From Myxococcales bacterium (GTDB lineage: Bacteria; Myxococcota_A; Polyangia; Polyangiales; Polyangiaceae), in the NCBI GenBank assembly GCA_025359105.1, contig JANYHK010000015.1:26776-90775 (forward strand): 64,000 nucleotides of DNA, written 5' to 3'. Made by a program: the position numbers and the translations under genes. This document shows positions 11,546 to 23,001 of this stretch, one piece after another. The notes below the pieces were generated by a model, which was not told the DNA's origin, ran no database searches, and worked only from the letters and a program-made list of their open reading frames with translations. Each line of letters starts with the position of its first letter. Position 1 is the first letter of the stretch.

Positions 11546-13411
11546 CTACTGGGCGACGACGAGCGTGGCGCCGCCGACGGTGGCGTTGCGGCCGGACGTG
11601 TCCTGCAGCGTCGTCGGCGTGACGTAAAGTCCGGTCGCGTCCGCGCCTTGCTGGGACGGGATCCAGGTGTTGCCGACCGCGAAGCCCGCGATGGGGGCTT
11701 CGAGGCGGACGGCCGAGAAGGTCGCGCCGACGTTCGTGAAGACGATGCCGCCGAGGTCGCCCGTCTTGCCGAGGTCGAGGGCGGCGACCGCCGTCCCCGC
11801 GAGAGTGATCAGGTTTCCGCCGGTGCCGCCGAACGTCGTCTTGCGCACCTTGAGGCCGTTCGCGGACGTCGCGTCGACGAGCTGCACGCCGCCAGCCCCG
11901 TTGTTCGACACGTCGCCGCCGCTGAGATCGACGGTCGCCCGCGGCGCGTAGAGCCCGTAACCCTGGTTTCCCGTGAAGGTCGTGTTCGTCGCCTTGATCG
12001 TCACGGTCGCTGCCGCGTTCAGCGGCGGAGTGGCGTTCACGAAGAGGCCGTTGCCCCCGAGCAAGCTGCCGTCGAGGTGGCTGCTGGTGAGCGTGATGGC
12101 CGGCGTCTCCGGGAGGCTCGCGTAGACCGTGAGGACGACCGCGTGGCCACGGCTCGCCGTGATGCTCGTCGAGTCGAGCGTCAGGGACGGGGTCTGCGGC
12201 GTCTGCGTGTTCTGGCCGCCCATGGCGATGCACGAGCGATCGTAGCCGGAGGACGTGCCGAGGCCCGCGTCGTCGATGGTGACGTTCTTGAGCGTCATGT
12301 TCGCGTTGTCGTAAACGACGATCGCGTGGCCGGCGTGGTGCTTGATCGTGAGGCCGTCGACGGTCACTTTTGCCGCGCCGCGCGCGAAGACGGTGTTGGT
12401 GTTCGCGGTGACGCCGTCGACGGCGCCTCCCTTCCACGTGACGGTCGACGTGCCGTCTGCGAGCACGAGCTCGGCGATGGTCGTCGCAGGAATGTTGGTG
12501 AGCGCGTTCGTGACGCCGGTGACGTCGACGGTCGCATTCACGGAGCCGCTCGTGCTGAGCGGGTAGTCGACGTTGGAGAAGGACACCCCCGTCGCCACGA
12601 ACGTCCCGGTGCCGGTGACGCTGAGGGCCGTCCCGAAATCCTGGAACGCGACGTCCTGCACGCCACCGCCGGCCGTGAAGCTGAAGACGGCGCCGGTGAA
12701 CTTGACCGTCACCGTCTTGGGCGTGAGCGCGCGAACGAGGGTCGCGCTGGGGAAGGCGACGGTGAGGGTCGTCTGGTTCGTGGAGTCGTACGTGCCGGGC
12801 GCGAGGTAGATCGTCTGCCCAGCGGTGATCGTCTTTGCGGCCTTCGCGATCGTCTTGAGCGGCGAAGCCTGCGTACCCGGATTCGTGTCGAGGCCTGCCG
12901 CCGGGTCGACGAAGGAGCCGTTGGCCGGCACCGCGACGGTGATCGTCAACGGCGCACTGGTCAGCGTGACGCCGCCGGGTAGGGTGGCGGTCGCGACGTA
13001 CGCGTGCGCGCCGTTCTCGAAGTAGGAGCAGGGCAGGGTCACCTGGAACGGCGCGGCGGTGGCGGTGCCGATCGCGGTGGCCCCCTCGGCGAAGGCCACG
13101 CTCGTCGGCGCGGCGCCGGTCACGGTGGCGGTGAGCGTGACGGTTCCCTGCGCGGTGACGTTGGTGCTCGACGCGGAGAGCGTCAGCGTGGCGGCGGCGT
13201 CGGGGGGCGTCGACGTGTCCTGCTCTGCATCGGGCGTGGCGGCGTCGGGGGTCGGCGGGGGGGGCGCGGGGGTCGAGTCGAACCCGCCGGCGTCCAGGGC
13301 ACCCCCGTCGAACGCGGCCGCGTGCGGCGTGTCGGAGCTGGTGACGCAGGCCGCGAGGCCGAGCAGCGAGAGCGAGCCGAGCGCGAGGCGTCGAAGCATG
13401 AAGTCGCCCAT
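11546..13411 (-). CDS. Lipoprotein with Ig-like and right-handed beta-helix domains
   Basis: Predicted surface lipoprotein of 621 aa. The signal peptide ends LLGLAAC. After an Asp/Pro-rich linker there is a bacterial Ig-like domain (about residues 75-165; TLSASSTNVTAQGTVTLTATV). A DUF1565-type start follows (FVDPAAGLDTNPGTQASPLK, TIYLAPGTY), and then a long right-handed beta-helix made of irregular Thr/Val/Asn-rich coils to the C-terminus. Such folds are common in polysaccharide-active or adhesive surface proteins. No catalytic residues are identifiable. ATG 13411 is used; ATG 13399 (MLRRL) is an equally good start. Confidence 0.85.
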   Translation of the reverse strand: MGDFMLRRLALGSLSLLGLAACVTSSDTPHAAAFDGGALDAGGFDSTPAPPPPTPDAATPDAEQDTSTPPDAAATLTLSASSTNVTAQGTVTLTATVTGAAPTSVAFAEGATAIGTATAAPFQVTLPCSYFENGAHAYVATATLPGGVTLTSAPLTITVAVPANGSFVDPAAGLDTNPGTQASPLKTIAKAAKTITAGQTIYLAPGTYDSTNQTTLTVAFPSATLVRALTPKTVTVKFTGAVFSFTAGGGVQDVAFQDFGTALSVTGTGTFVATGVSFSNVDYPLSTSGSVNATVDVTGVTNALTNIPATTIAELVLADGTSTVTWKGGAVDGVTANTNTVFARGAAKVTVDGLTIKHHAGHAIVVYDNANMTLKNVTIDDAGLGTSSGYDRSCIAMGGQNTQTPQTPSLTLDSTSITASRGHAVVLTVYASLPETPAITLTSSHLDGSLLGGNGLFVNATPPLNAAATVTIKATNTTFTGNQGYGLYAPRATVDLSGGDVSNNGAGGVQLVDATSANGLKVRKTTFGGTGGNLITLAGTAVAALDLGKTGDLGGIVFTNVGATFSAVRLEAPIAGFAVGNTWIPSQQGADATGLYVTPTTLQDTSGRNATVGGATLVVAQ

Positions 13412-13504
13412 GCCGGTCAGAGTAGTTTGGTCGCGCCGGCGGGCAATCTCCAATGTGCTTACAACTTGGCCCGCCTCGCGCCCGCGTGCTTCCTATCGGA
13501 CACC

Positions 13505-14539
13505 GTGCGAGTTGCGCTGTTCGCCCTCTTCTCCGCCGTCTCGTACTTCTCCGGCGCCCCCGCGCCCGTGATCAAGGCGCCCGCCTCGATCGCGCCGCAC
13601 GCCCCGCACCAGGCCGCAAAGCTGGCGCAGGAGCCCGCGAAGAAGCAGGCCGGGGCCATCTGGGGCCGCAGCGTCGGCTCGCCGACGGAGGGGCGCCTCG
13701 TCGGGGGCTCGCACCTCGACGAGACGGCGTACCTGCGCATCGTCCCGTCGTACGCGTACGGCGACGTGCGGTGGGGCACGGGCCCGCTCGTCGGCGCCAT
13801 CGATCGCGGCGCGCGCCAGGTGCGCAGGCAGTTCCCCGACGCCGTCCTCTCCGCCGGCCAGCTCAGTCGCCAGGGCGGTGGCGAGGTCGATCGCCACGCG
13901 TCGCACGAGAGCGGCCGCGACGCGGACCTCGGCTTCTACGTGCGAAGCCAGACCGGCAAGCCGCTCCTCGCCGACCACTTCGTTCAGTTCAGGGGCGACG
14001 GCACCGCGGTCTCGTGGCCCGGCGCCTTCTTCGACGACGCGCGCAACTGGGCGCTCGTCTCGGCGCTCGTGACCGACGGCGTCGCGCACGTCACGCACCT
14101 CTTCGTCGCCACGCCGCTGCGCGCGCGCCTCCTCGCGTACGCCGAGCGCGTCGGCGCCCCTGCCCACATCCGCGTCCGCGCGAGCGAGGTGATGGCGCAG
14201 CCGCACGGTGCGCTGCCGCACGACGATCACTTCCACGTCCGCATCGGGTGCCCGGCGAACATGCCAGGGTGCATCGAGGATCCGACCGCGAAGAAGCCGC
14301 GGTTCGCGCGCGTCCCCGTGCCCCACGGCCGAAGCCACAGCGGCATCGGCAACGCCGCGCACGCGACCCCGAACGCGACCCCGAACGCGACCCCGAACGC
14401 GACCCCGAACGCGCCCGCGACCCCGAACGCGCCCGCGACCCCGAACGCGCCGCGGACGCCGCCGCCGGATCGCCCGGACGAGGCGCCCGCGATGCTCATC
14501 GACGACGTCGACGGCATGCTTGACCCCGAAGGACACTGA
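13505..14539 (+). CDS. Penicillin-insensitive murein endopeptidase (M74, MepA-like)
   Basis: Exported LAS-type metallopeptidase that should cleave D-Ala-mDAP cross-links in peptidoglycan. From GTG 13505, 344 aa with an N-terminal signal sequence. Zinc ligands are visible in HASHESGRDADLGFY (His-x6-Asp) and in DDHFHVRIGCPANMPGC, the latter closely matching the MepA signature with its paired Cys. The enzyme core is about residues 45-265. The C-terminus is an added low-complexity tail in which a 12-base unit is repeated (coding Asn-Ala-Thr-Pro), ending in an acidic stretch. The tail is absent from E. coli MepA. Confidence 0.9.
   Translation: MRVALFALFSAVSYFSGAPAPVIKAPASIAPHAPHQAAKLAQEPAKKQAGAIWGRSVGSPTEGRLVGGSHLDETAYLRIVPSYAYGDVRWGTGPLVGAIDRGARQVRRQFPDAVLSAGQLSRQGGGEVDRHASHESGRDADLGFYVRSQTGKPLLADHFVQFRGDGTAVSWPGAFFDDARNWALVSALVTDGVAHVTHLFVATPLRARLLAYAERVGAPAHIRVRASEVMAQPHGALPHDDHFHVRIGCPANMPGCIEDPTAKKPRFARVPVPHGRSHSGIGNAAHATPNATPNATPNATPNAPATPNAPATPNAPRTPPPDRPDEAPAMLIDDVDGMLDPEGH
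14361..14456 (+). repeat. In-frame tandem repeat in the MepA-like tail
   Basis: The unit GCGACCCCGAAC occurs four times in a row and then alternates with GCGCCC insertions, coding Ala-Thr-Pro-Asn and Ala-Pro blocks. It keeps the reading frame and ends before the acidic C-terminus. Length variation between strains would be expected. Confidence 0.8.
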
Positions 14540-14591
14540 GCTTCTCCCGGATCCCCGCGCCGCAGGCACTTGGGGTAGACTCGAAGGCGGT

Positions 14592-17288
14592 ATGGTCGAT
14601 CGTCTGAGCTACGCCCCCTCGGGCTCGGCTGTCCTGGATCGCCGGGCGGTCCTCGTCGGGCGCGCCGCGGAGCTTCGTGAGCTGGAGGACGCCCTCTGGC
14701 ACGTCCGCGCGACCGGCAGCGCGCGGACGGTCACCGTCCTCGGCGCCACGGGCATCGGCAAGACGCGCCTCGTCCGCGACTTCCTGATGAAGATGCGCGG
14801 AAGCCAGAAGGATACCCCGCGCGTCTTCCGCGGCTCGGCGCGCGATCAAGGTGCGGCGTACGGCGTCTTCGCCCGCGTCCTCCGCGCGCGCTTCGGGATC
14901 GTCGAGGGCATGGCCCCGGAGGCCGCGAAGGCCCAGGTGCGCACCCAGGTCGCCGCGGTGCTCGAGGACCGCAAGGTCGGCGACGTCGTCTACTTCCTCG
15001 GCCAGCTGCTCGATCTCGATTTCCAGGACTCGCCGCTCATCAAGGCCGTCCGTACCGACGCGCAGCAGATGCGGTCGCTGCGGCGCGCCATCATCAAGAA
15101 CTTCTTCGAAGCCGACGCGCGCTCGAAGGGGCAGCTCACGGGTCCCCTGGTCCTCTTGTTCGACGATCTCCAGAACGCCCACGACGAGTCGCTCGATCTC
15201 CTCGGCACGCTCATCGACTCGCTCGAGGGACAGATCCTCATCATCTGCCTCGCGCGGCCGGAGATGATCGCTCGTCGCGATGGCTGGCTCAGACACGGCG
15301 GCGAACGCCACACGGTCATCGAGCTCTCGCCGCTCTCCGACGTGGAGGCCTCGACGGTGATGCGGGACCTCTTGAAGCCCTGCGGTGACGAGGAAGCGGT
15401 CGAGGATCTCATCGACGCGGCGTGCACGCTCGCGGGCGGCAGCCCTGCGCTTCTCGAGCAGATGGTCCGCATCTTCCTCGACATGGGCGTCCTCGAGGTC
15501 AAAGACGACTTCGCGGAGGAAGAGTCGTGGACGATCCACGTCGATCGCCTCGCCAACGTGAAGCTCCCGCTGACGGTCGAGGACGCCGTGCAAGCGCGCA
15601 TCTCCGCGCTCGCGCCGGCCGAGCGCGATCTCCTCGAGCGCGCAGCGGTGATGGGCGGCGTCTTCTGGCTGGGGGGCCTGCTCTCCATCCACCGGCTCGA
15701 CGAGACGTCCCCCGAGATCTGGGCGGCCGGCGACACACCCGACGTCGTCCACGTGAAGGAGCTGTTGAAGGAGCTCGTCGAGCGCGACTATGTGCTGAAG
15801 CTCCCCGACAGCACGTTCGCGGGGGACGAAGAGTACGTCTTCAAGCACAACCTCGAGCGCGAGGCGCTGCTCAAGCTCACCTCGGTCGGGACGGCGAAGC
15901 GCTTCCACCAGGCCATCGCCGACTGGCTCGCCTTCAAGGAGCACGTGCAGACGCACGAGGAGTACGTCGGCATGCTCGCGCGCCACCGCGAGAAGGCGGG
16001 GAGCGTCGTGCAGGCGGCGGTCGCGTACCTGCAGGCCGCCGACGTCGCGCGCGAGCGCTACGCGAACGCGAAGGCGGCCGAGCACTACGTGAAGGGGCTG
16101 GATCTCCTCGAGCAAGGCGCGGAGGCGGACGCCGAGCAGCGCATCCGCGCCCTCCACCACTACGGCGACGTGCTGCAGGCCCTCGGCCGCAACGAGGAGG
16201 CCCTCGCCGCCTTCCGCGACATGCTGAGCCTCGCCTTCAAGCTCGATCTCCGCGCCAAGGGCGGCGCCGCGCACTCGCGCATCGGGCGCCTGTACCGCGA
16301 GACCGGGCGCCTCGACGAAGCGTCGCGCCACCTCGAGGCCGCCCTCGCGCTCTTCGAAGGCGCGGGCGACGATCGCGGCATCGCGAGCGCGGTCGACGAC
16401 GTCGGCAAGCTCTACTGGCTCCGCGGCGACTACAAGAACGCGCTCGAGTACACGCAGCGCGCGCTCACGATGCGTCGCAAGATAGGCGATCGGCGGTCGA
16501 TCGCGCTCTCGCTCAACAACCTCGGGCTCGTGTACCAGGACTCGGGGCAGTTCAAGATGGCGCTCGACGCGTTCGAGCAGGCGCTGCGCATCCGCCGCGA
16601 GATCGGCGATCTGGTCGGCGTTTCCATCTCGCTCAACAACCTCGGCACGGTCGCCCAGGATCAGCGGGACGACCGCCGCGCCCTCGAGCTCTTCGAGGAG
16701 GCGTACGACATCGCGGAGGAGACCGGCGATCGCAACCGCATCGCGCTCATCCTCACGAACCTCGGCGAGACGCACAACCGCCTCGGCAACGCGCCCAAGG
16801 CCGTCGACTTCCTGAAGAAGGCCGAGGGGCTCGCCGACGAGCTCGGCGACAAGCTAGGCCTCGCCGAAGCGGCGCGCGGGCTCGGCAAGGCGTACCTCTC
16901 GCAGCGCGAGTTCACCAAGGCACGCGAGTGCACGGCGCGCGCCGTCGACATCTTCCGCGAGATCCAGAGCAAGGTGCAGCTCGGCGTCGCGCTTCGGTCG
17001 CTCGGCGAGGTCACCGCAGCGGGTAGCGCCGGTGGCGAGGGGCTCAAGACCGCGCGCGGCTACTTGCTCCACTCGATCGTGATCTTCGAGGAGATCGGCA
17101 ACGAGGTGGAGCTCTCGCGGAGCTGCCGCGCGTACTCCGAGCTCTTGCGCCATACGCCGGAGTTCCACACCGACCCGCAGCTCCAAGCCGAGGCGATCGA
17201 GTACGGCCGCCGCGCCGACGACATCTTCGCGAGGCTGAAGATCAGCTCGTTCGGCCTCGAGCCCGACGCCTTCTTCAAGCCGCGCTGA
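14592..17288 (+). CDS. AAA (STAND-like) ATPase with C-terminal TPR repeats
   Basis: Large cytoplasmic signalling ATPase of 898 aa. The N-terminal part has a Walker A motif (GATGIGKTRL, about residue 55) and a Walker B-like LVLLFDDLQNAHDES (about residue 190), as in AAA_16/STAND regulators. A winged-helix-like linker region follows (about 330-460). From about residue 500 to the end there are at least six TPR or TPR_12 repeats, clearest in repeated NNLG.V..D.G...AL...E.AL.IRREIGD. No HTH or cyclase domain is attached, so the output is unknown. Myxobacteria often pair such proteins with Ser/Thr kinases; a kinase gene lies 3.6 kb downstream. Confidence 0.9.
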   Translation: MVDRLSYAPSGSAVLDRRAVLVGRAAELRELEDALWHVRATGSARTVTVLGATGIGKTRLVRDFLMKMRGSQKDTPRVFRGSARDQGAAYGVFARVLRARFGIVEGMAPEAAKAQVRTQVAAVLEDRKVGDVVYFLGQLLDLDFQDSPLIKAVRTDAQQMRSLRRAIIKNFFEADARSKGQLTGPLVLLFDDLQNAHDESLDLLGTLIDSLEGQILIICLARPEMIARRDGWLRHGGERHTVIELSPLSDVEASTVMRDLLKPCGDEEAVEDLIDAACTLAGGSPALLEQMVRIFLDMGVLEVKDDFAEEESWTIHVDRLANVKLPLTVEDAVQARISALAPAERDLLERAAVMGGVFWLGGLLSIHRLDETSPEIWAAGDTPDVVHVKELLKELVERDYVLKLPDSTFAGDEEYVFKHNLEREALLKLTSVGTAKRFHQAIADWLAFKEHVQTHEEYVGMLARHREKAGSVVQAAVAYLQAADVARERYANAKAAEHYVKGLDLLEQGAEADAEQRIRALHHYGDVLQALGRNEEALAAFRDMLSLAFKLDLRAKGGAAHSRIGRLYRETGRLDEASRHLEAALALFEGAGDDRGIASAVDDVGKLYWLRGDYKNALEYTQRALTMRRKIGDRRSIALSLNNLGLVYQDSGQFKMALDAFEQALRIRREIGDLVGVSISLNNLGTVAQDQRDDRRALELFEEAYDIAEETGDRNRIALILTNLGETHNRLGNAPKAVDFLKKAEGLADELGDKLGLAEAARGLGKAYLSQREFTKARECTARAVDIFREIQSKVQLGVALRSLGEVTAAGSAGGEGLKTARGYLLHSIVIFEEIGNEVELSRSCRAYSELLRHTPEFHTDPQLQAEAIEYGRRADDIFARLKISSFGLEPDAFFKPR

Positions 17289-17411
17289 TCGCTCGCATAG
17301 TTAGACGGTCGATTGGATCGGACGCTCACCAGGATCGGCCGTGCACCAGGTTCGTGAGACATGTCGGGGGCTTGCACCAGCCTCCGCCCTCTGCCACGTT
17401 GCCCCGTAACC

Positions 17412-19526
17412 ATGGTGACGAAAAATTACGGCCGCAGCGTCTCGCGCAACGTCTGGCTCGGATGCGCGCTCGGCGCGGGCGCGCTCGTCGCGGTCGCGTG
17501 CGGAAGCGCGGGCAGCCCGGCGACGTTCCACGATCCCGCGGGCGCCGACAGCGGGCTACCCACCGGCGATCCGGATAGCGCGCTGTTCGGCGGTGACGGC
17601 GCGCTCCTCGGCGACGCCGACATCCCCGTCGACTCGCTCGCGTTCGATCCTCCGGAGGTCACCGTCACCGTCGACGGAAAGACGGCCAAGACCGCGAGCT
17701 ACACGCTCACCGCGACGAAGGACGGCAAGGCCTTCAAGGTGACGCCGCGCTCCATCCAGTTCGATCGCCCCGATCTCGCCAAGGCGCAGATCGGCGCGCC
17801 GGTGGTGCTCACGAGCAGCGTCGACGTCGCCGGCACCGGCGTGCTGCACGGCGTGTTCGGGGGCAAGGAGGCCACGGCGAAGCTGAACGTCGTCGTCAAC
17901 CTCGTGGAGATCGGGCCCGGCACCGATCCGCAGGGCGTGACCGATCTCGGTGGCCCCGGGCTCGGACCGGATCCCAAAGTCTCGTCGCTCCTCTACCCGT
18001 ACGACCACACCGTCTTCCCGCTGGGCATGACGACGCCGCTCCTCATGTGGACCGCGCCGAGCGCCGCCGACGTCTACCGCATCCACCTCGAGCAGAAGTC
18101 GTACACGTACGACGGCTATTTCAACGCGGCGCTCCCCGGCCAGCTCCGCGTCGCGCAGGCGACGTGGGACAAGCTCACCGCGTCGAACGGCGGCGATCCG
18201 CTGAAGCTGACCTTGTCGCGCTGGGACGCGGCGCAGAAGAAGGCGTTCGTGTCGGCGTCGCAGAGCTGGACGCTCGCGCCGGCGAGCCTGCGGGGCGCCA
18301 TCTACTACTGGACGACGAGCGCCGGCGGCCACATGTCCCGCATCCGCCCGGGCACCGGCGCGCAACCCGAGGTCCTGAACGGCGGCAAATGCATGGGCTG
18401 CCACGCGGTGAGCGCCGACGGGACGACGCTGGTGGCGAGCGTCGAGGACGCGCCGTCGAACGACGACGTCGCCAAGAGCGGGTCGAAGCGCGCCTGGGTC
18501 TCGTTCGATCTGCCCTCCGGCACCCAGCGCGTCGCATCCACGGCGTTCTCGGGAAACGTCGCGGTGAACCCCGACGGAAAGCTCGTCGTCTATGGCGACC
18601 AGGTGCTCAAGCTCGGGGACGCGGTGACCGGCCAGCGCATCACGGGCAGCGGCCTCGAGACCTTGCCGCTCGACACCGGGATGAAGGGCTTCATGACGCC
18701 GGCGTTCTCGCCCGACGGCAAGAAGCTCGCGGCCGTCGAAGGGGCGGGGAGCTGGTACCACGATCTCATCGGCGGCAAGCTCGTCGTCGTCGACTTCGAT
18801 CCCGTCGCCAAGATCTTCTCGAACCCGGTGAGCCTCGCGGCATCGTCGGCGTTCCCGGCAGCGCAGAGCGCGATCTCGTACCCGAGCTTCACGCCCGACT
18901 CCGCCGAGGTCGCCTTCCACGTCGCCGACTACCCGACGGGCTGCGACCGCCAGGGCACCTGCGGCGACGCCACTACGCAGCTCGGCTCCTTGTGGCTGCA
19001 GAGCACGTCCGGCGCCGCCGCGGTGAAGCTCGACAAGCTGAACGACTCGGCCCCGAACGCGGCCGATCACAACCTGTCGCTCGAGCCGACGTTCAACCCG
19101 GTCGAGCGCGGCGGCTACTTCTGGGTCGTGTTCACGAGCATGCGCGACTGGGGCAACAAGCTCACCGGCACGCCGAACAACGGCAAGAAGCGCCTGTGGG
19201 TCGCAGCGATCGACAAGGCCTCGGGCGCGATCGATCCGAGCCACCCGCCGTTCTTCCTCGAGGGGCAAGAAGAGGCGACGACGAACATGCGGGGCTTCTG
19301 GGCGCTCGCGGCGTGCACGCCGACGCCGGGACCCGGCGGCGGGGGAGGGCAGTGCCAGGCCGGGTTCGAGTGCTGCTCGGGCTTCTGCGACCGCGGCAGC
19401 TGCGTCGACACCGGGACGGTGGCGTGCAAGGGCGTCGGCGAGTCGTGCAAGGTCGACGGAGATTGCTGCAACGCCGGATCGGTCACGTGCGTCGGGGGCA
19501 CGTGCTCGCCGATCGTCCCGAGGTGA
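17412..19526 (+). CDS. Lipoprotein with CxxCH motif and propeller-like repeats
   Basis: Predicted lipoprotein of 704 aa. The signal peptide ends VAVACGS. The N-terminal third has an Ig-like beta region (about 75-170). A CMGCHAVS segment near residue 327 fits a covalent heme c site. After that come TolB-like PD40 strands (AFSPDGKKLAAVE, PSFTPDSAEVAFH), pointing to a beta-propeller. The last 60 residues are Cys-rich (CQAGFECCSGFC and CKVDGDCCN), a disulfide-knot type tail. This could be an extracellular electron carrier or sensor, but only the heme motif supports redox function. It precedes a DNA glycosylase gene with a one-base gap. Confidence 0.85.
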   Translation: MVTKNYGRSVSRNVWLGCALGAGALVAVACGSAGSPATFHDPAGADSGLPTGDPDSALFGGDGALLGDADIPVDSLAFDPPEVTVTVDGKTAKTASYTLTATKDGKAFKVTPRSIQFDRPDLAKAQIGAPVVLTSSVDVAGTGVLHGVFGGKEATAKLNVVVNLVEIGPGTDPQGVTDLGGPGLGPDPKVSSLLYPYDHTVFPLGMTTPLLMWTAPSAADVYRIHLEQKSYTYDGYFNAALPGQLRVAQATWDKLTASNGGDPLKLTLSRWDAAQKKAFVSASQSWTLAPASLRGAIYYWTTSAGGHMSRIRPGTGAQPEVLNGGKCMGCHAVSADGTTLVASVEDAPSNDDVAKSGSKRAWVSFDLPSGTQRVASTAFSGNVAVNPDGKLVVYGDQVLKLGDAVTGQRITGSGLETLPLDTGMKGFMTPAFSPDGKKLAAVEGAGSWYHDLIGGKLVVVDFDPVAKIFSNPVSLAASSAFPAAQSAISYPSFTPDSAEVAFHVADYPTGCDRQGTCGDATTQLGSLWLQSTSGAAAVKLDKLNDSAPNAADHNLSLEPTFNPVERGGYFWVVFTSMRDWGNKLTGTPNNGKKRLWVAAIDKASGAIDPSHPPFFLEGQEEATTNMRGFWALAACTPTPGPGGGGGQCQAGFECCSGFCDRGSCVDTGTVACKGVGESCKVDGDCCNAGSVTCVGGTCSPIVPR

Positions 19527-19527
19527 G

Positions 19528-20424
19528 ATGACCACGCTCCCCGTGGAGCTCCCGGTCGACCTGGGACTCACGCTGGGGCCGCTGCGGCGCGGCGCCCGCG
19601 ATCCGTCGTTCGTGGCGGACGGGAGCGGCACGTGGCTCGCGATGCGGACGCCCGCCGGCGTCGCCACGCTGCGCCTCGTCGCGAGGGGCGGTCGCGTCGC
19701 AGCACGCGCGTGGGGGCCAGGGGAGGGGTGGGCGATCTCCAGCGCCACCGAGCTCGTCGGGGCGCGCGACGATCTCACGGGCTTCGCGCCGACCGGCGCG
19801 CTCGCGGAGCTGCACCGGCGATTCCCCGGGCTGCGCTTCGCGCGCACGCGGCGGGTGTTCGAGGCGCTCGTGCCGACCGTCCTGGAGCAGAAGGTGTCGG
19901 GCAAGGAGGCGCAGCTCTCGTACGTCGATCTGCTGCGGCGATGGGGTGAGCCGGCGCCAGGCCCCAAGAGCGGCCCGGACCTGGTCGCGCCGCCGTCGCC
20001 GGAGGTGGTGGGGCGCCTGCCGTACCATGCGCTGCACGAGGTCGGCGTGGAGAAGCGGCGGGCCGACACGATCGTACGCGTCGCGCGCCGCGCCTCGCGC
20101 ATGGAGGAGGCCGCGGACATGACGCCGCCCGCCGCCCGCGCGCGCCTCGAGGCCATCGTCGGGATCGGCCCGTGGACGAGCGGGATGGTCGCCCTTCACG
20201 CGCTCGGCGACGCCGACGCGGTGCCCCTCGGCGACTATCACTTGCCCAACATGGTCGCCTTCGCGTTCACCGGCCGCCCGCGCGGCGACGATCGCGAGAT
20301 GCTCGAGCTCCTCGCGCCTTTCGCTCCGCACCGCGGCCGCGTCCTCCGACTCCTGCACGCAGGTGGCATCACCGCTCCCCGCTTCGGCGCGCGCCGGCCC
20401 CTTCGTCGCATCGGCCGCATGTGA
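19528..20424 (+). CDS. DNA-3-methyladenine glycosylase II (AlkA-like, HhH-GPD)
   Basis: Base-excision repair enzyme of 298 aa that should remove alkylated purines. The HhH motif LEAIVGIGPWTSGMVALHALG is followed by DADAVPLGDYHLPN, in which the Asp is the expected catalytic residue of the HhH-GPD superfamily. The lead-up LVPTVLEQKVSGKEAQ matches the AlkA type. The N-terminal AlkA_N-like domain is shortened or diverged. Start ATG 19528 sits directly after the upstream stop codon, so it may be translated from the same message although the functions are unrelated. Confidence 0.9.
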   Translation: MTTLPVELPVDLGLTLGPLRRGARDPSFVADGSGTWLAMRTPAGVATLRLVARGGRVAARAWGPGEGWAISSATELVGARDDLTGFAPTGALAELHRRFPGLRFARTRRVFEALVPTVLEQKVSGKEAQLSYVDLLRRWGEPAPGPKSGPDLVAPPSPEVVGRLPYHALHEVGVEKRRADTIVRVARRASRMEEAADMTPPAARARLEAIVGIGPWTSGMVALHALGDADAVPLGDYHLPNMVAFAFTGRPRGDDREMLELLAPFAPHRGRVLRLLHAGGITAPRFGARRPLRRIGRM

Positions 20425-20466
20425 CCGCGTCCGGCGGCCTACGCGCGGTCAGGGTTCCGCGGCCTC

Positions 20467-20814
20467 TTAGGCCTTCGCCTCACTGCCCGCGCCCGCGCCC
20501 TCGCCCTCGCCCTTCGGCGCGTCTTCCACGAGGCGTTCCAGCTCGTAGCGCGTTCGCTTGAGCTCGTTCTGGTAGTACCAGGTCCTCATCGTGGTGATGT
20601 AAAACGCCGTGATCCAGAGGATGAGCCCGAGCGTGAAGATCGAGCCGGCCACGAAATGGTGGAAGGTCCAGGCGATCCCCGCCGCAACGGCGCCGCCCAC
20701 GAGGTAGGCCCACGACCACGCACGCTGACGCGCCATGTCGACGATGTTCTGCTCGAGCTTCGTCGCCCACGCTGCGTACTTCTCGATCTGGGCGGTATCC
20801 TCGGTGCTGCTCAT
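20467..20814 (-). CDS. Small inner-membrane protein with two spans
   Basis: Protein of 115 aa, not recognised. It has an N-terminal amphipathic helix, two membrane spans (about residues 37-55 and 60-78; YLVGGAVAAGIAWTFHHFVAGSIFTLGLIL), then a charged coiled-coil helix ending in an Ala/Gly/Glu tail. The tail is coded by a short hexamer-like repeat near 20480-20510. Convergent with the glycosylase gene and divergent from the kinase gene. Start ATG 20814. Confidence 0.7.
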   Translation of the reverse strand: MSSTEDTAQIEKYAAWATKLEQNIVDMARQRAWSWAYLVGGAVAAGIAWTFHHFVAGSIFTLGLILWITAFYITTMRTWYYQNELKRTRYELERLVEDAPKGEGEGAGAGSEAKA

Positions 20815-20833
20815 CTGGGTGCGGTGCGGACGG

Positions 20834-20860
20834 TATAGCAACCGTCCCAGGGATGGAACG
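20834..20860 (+). repeat. Dispersed 27-bp intergenic element, copy 1
   Basis: Begins TATAGCAACCGTC and ends GGATGGAACG. It matches the copy at 32251-32277 at 22 of 27 positions and the reverse-strand copy at 51807-51833 at 22 of 27, without gaps. It lies between divergent genes, 60 bp before the kinase start. The central CCGTCCC and GGGATGG can pair. Confidence 0.65.
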
Positions 20861-20919
20861 CCGTCTCCGAAGGAATCCGTGGCGTGGGGGGGCCTCGTGC
20901 TACTCTTTTGCGCAGCGAG

Positions 20920-22944
<2,025 letters not shown>

Positions 22945-23001
22945 AAGGGTGTCCACGAATTGACGACGACGGCGCGACCTACGGGTATGCTGCCGGCCCA
23001 C

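Noticed and set aside
20855..20885. ECF-type -35 (GGAAC) and -10 promoter after element copy 1
   Set aside because: GGAAC is present in copies 1 and 2, but no matching -10 at a constant distance is found in both.
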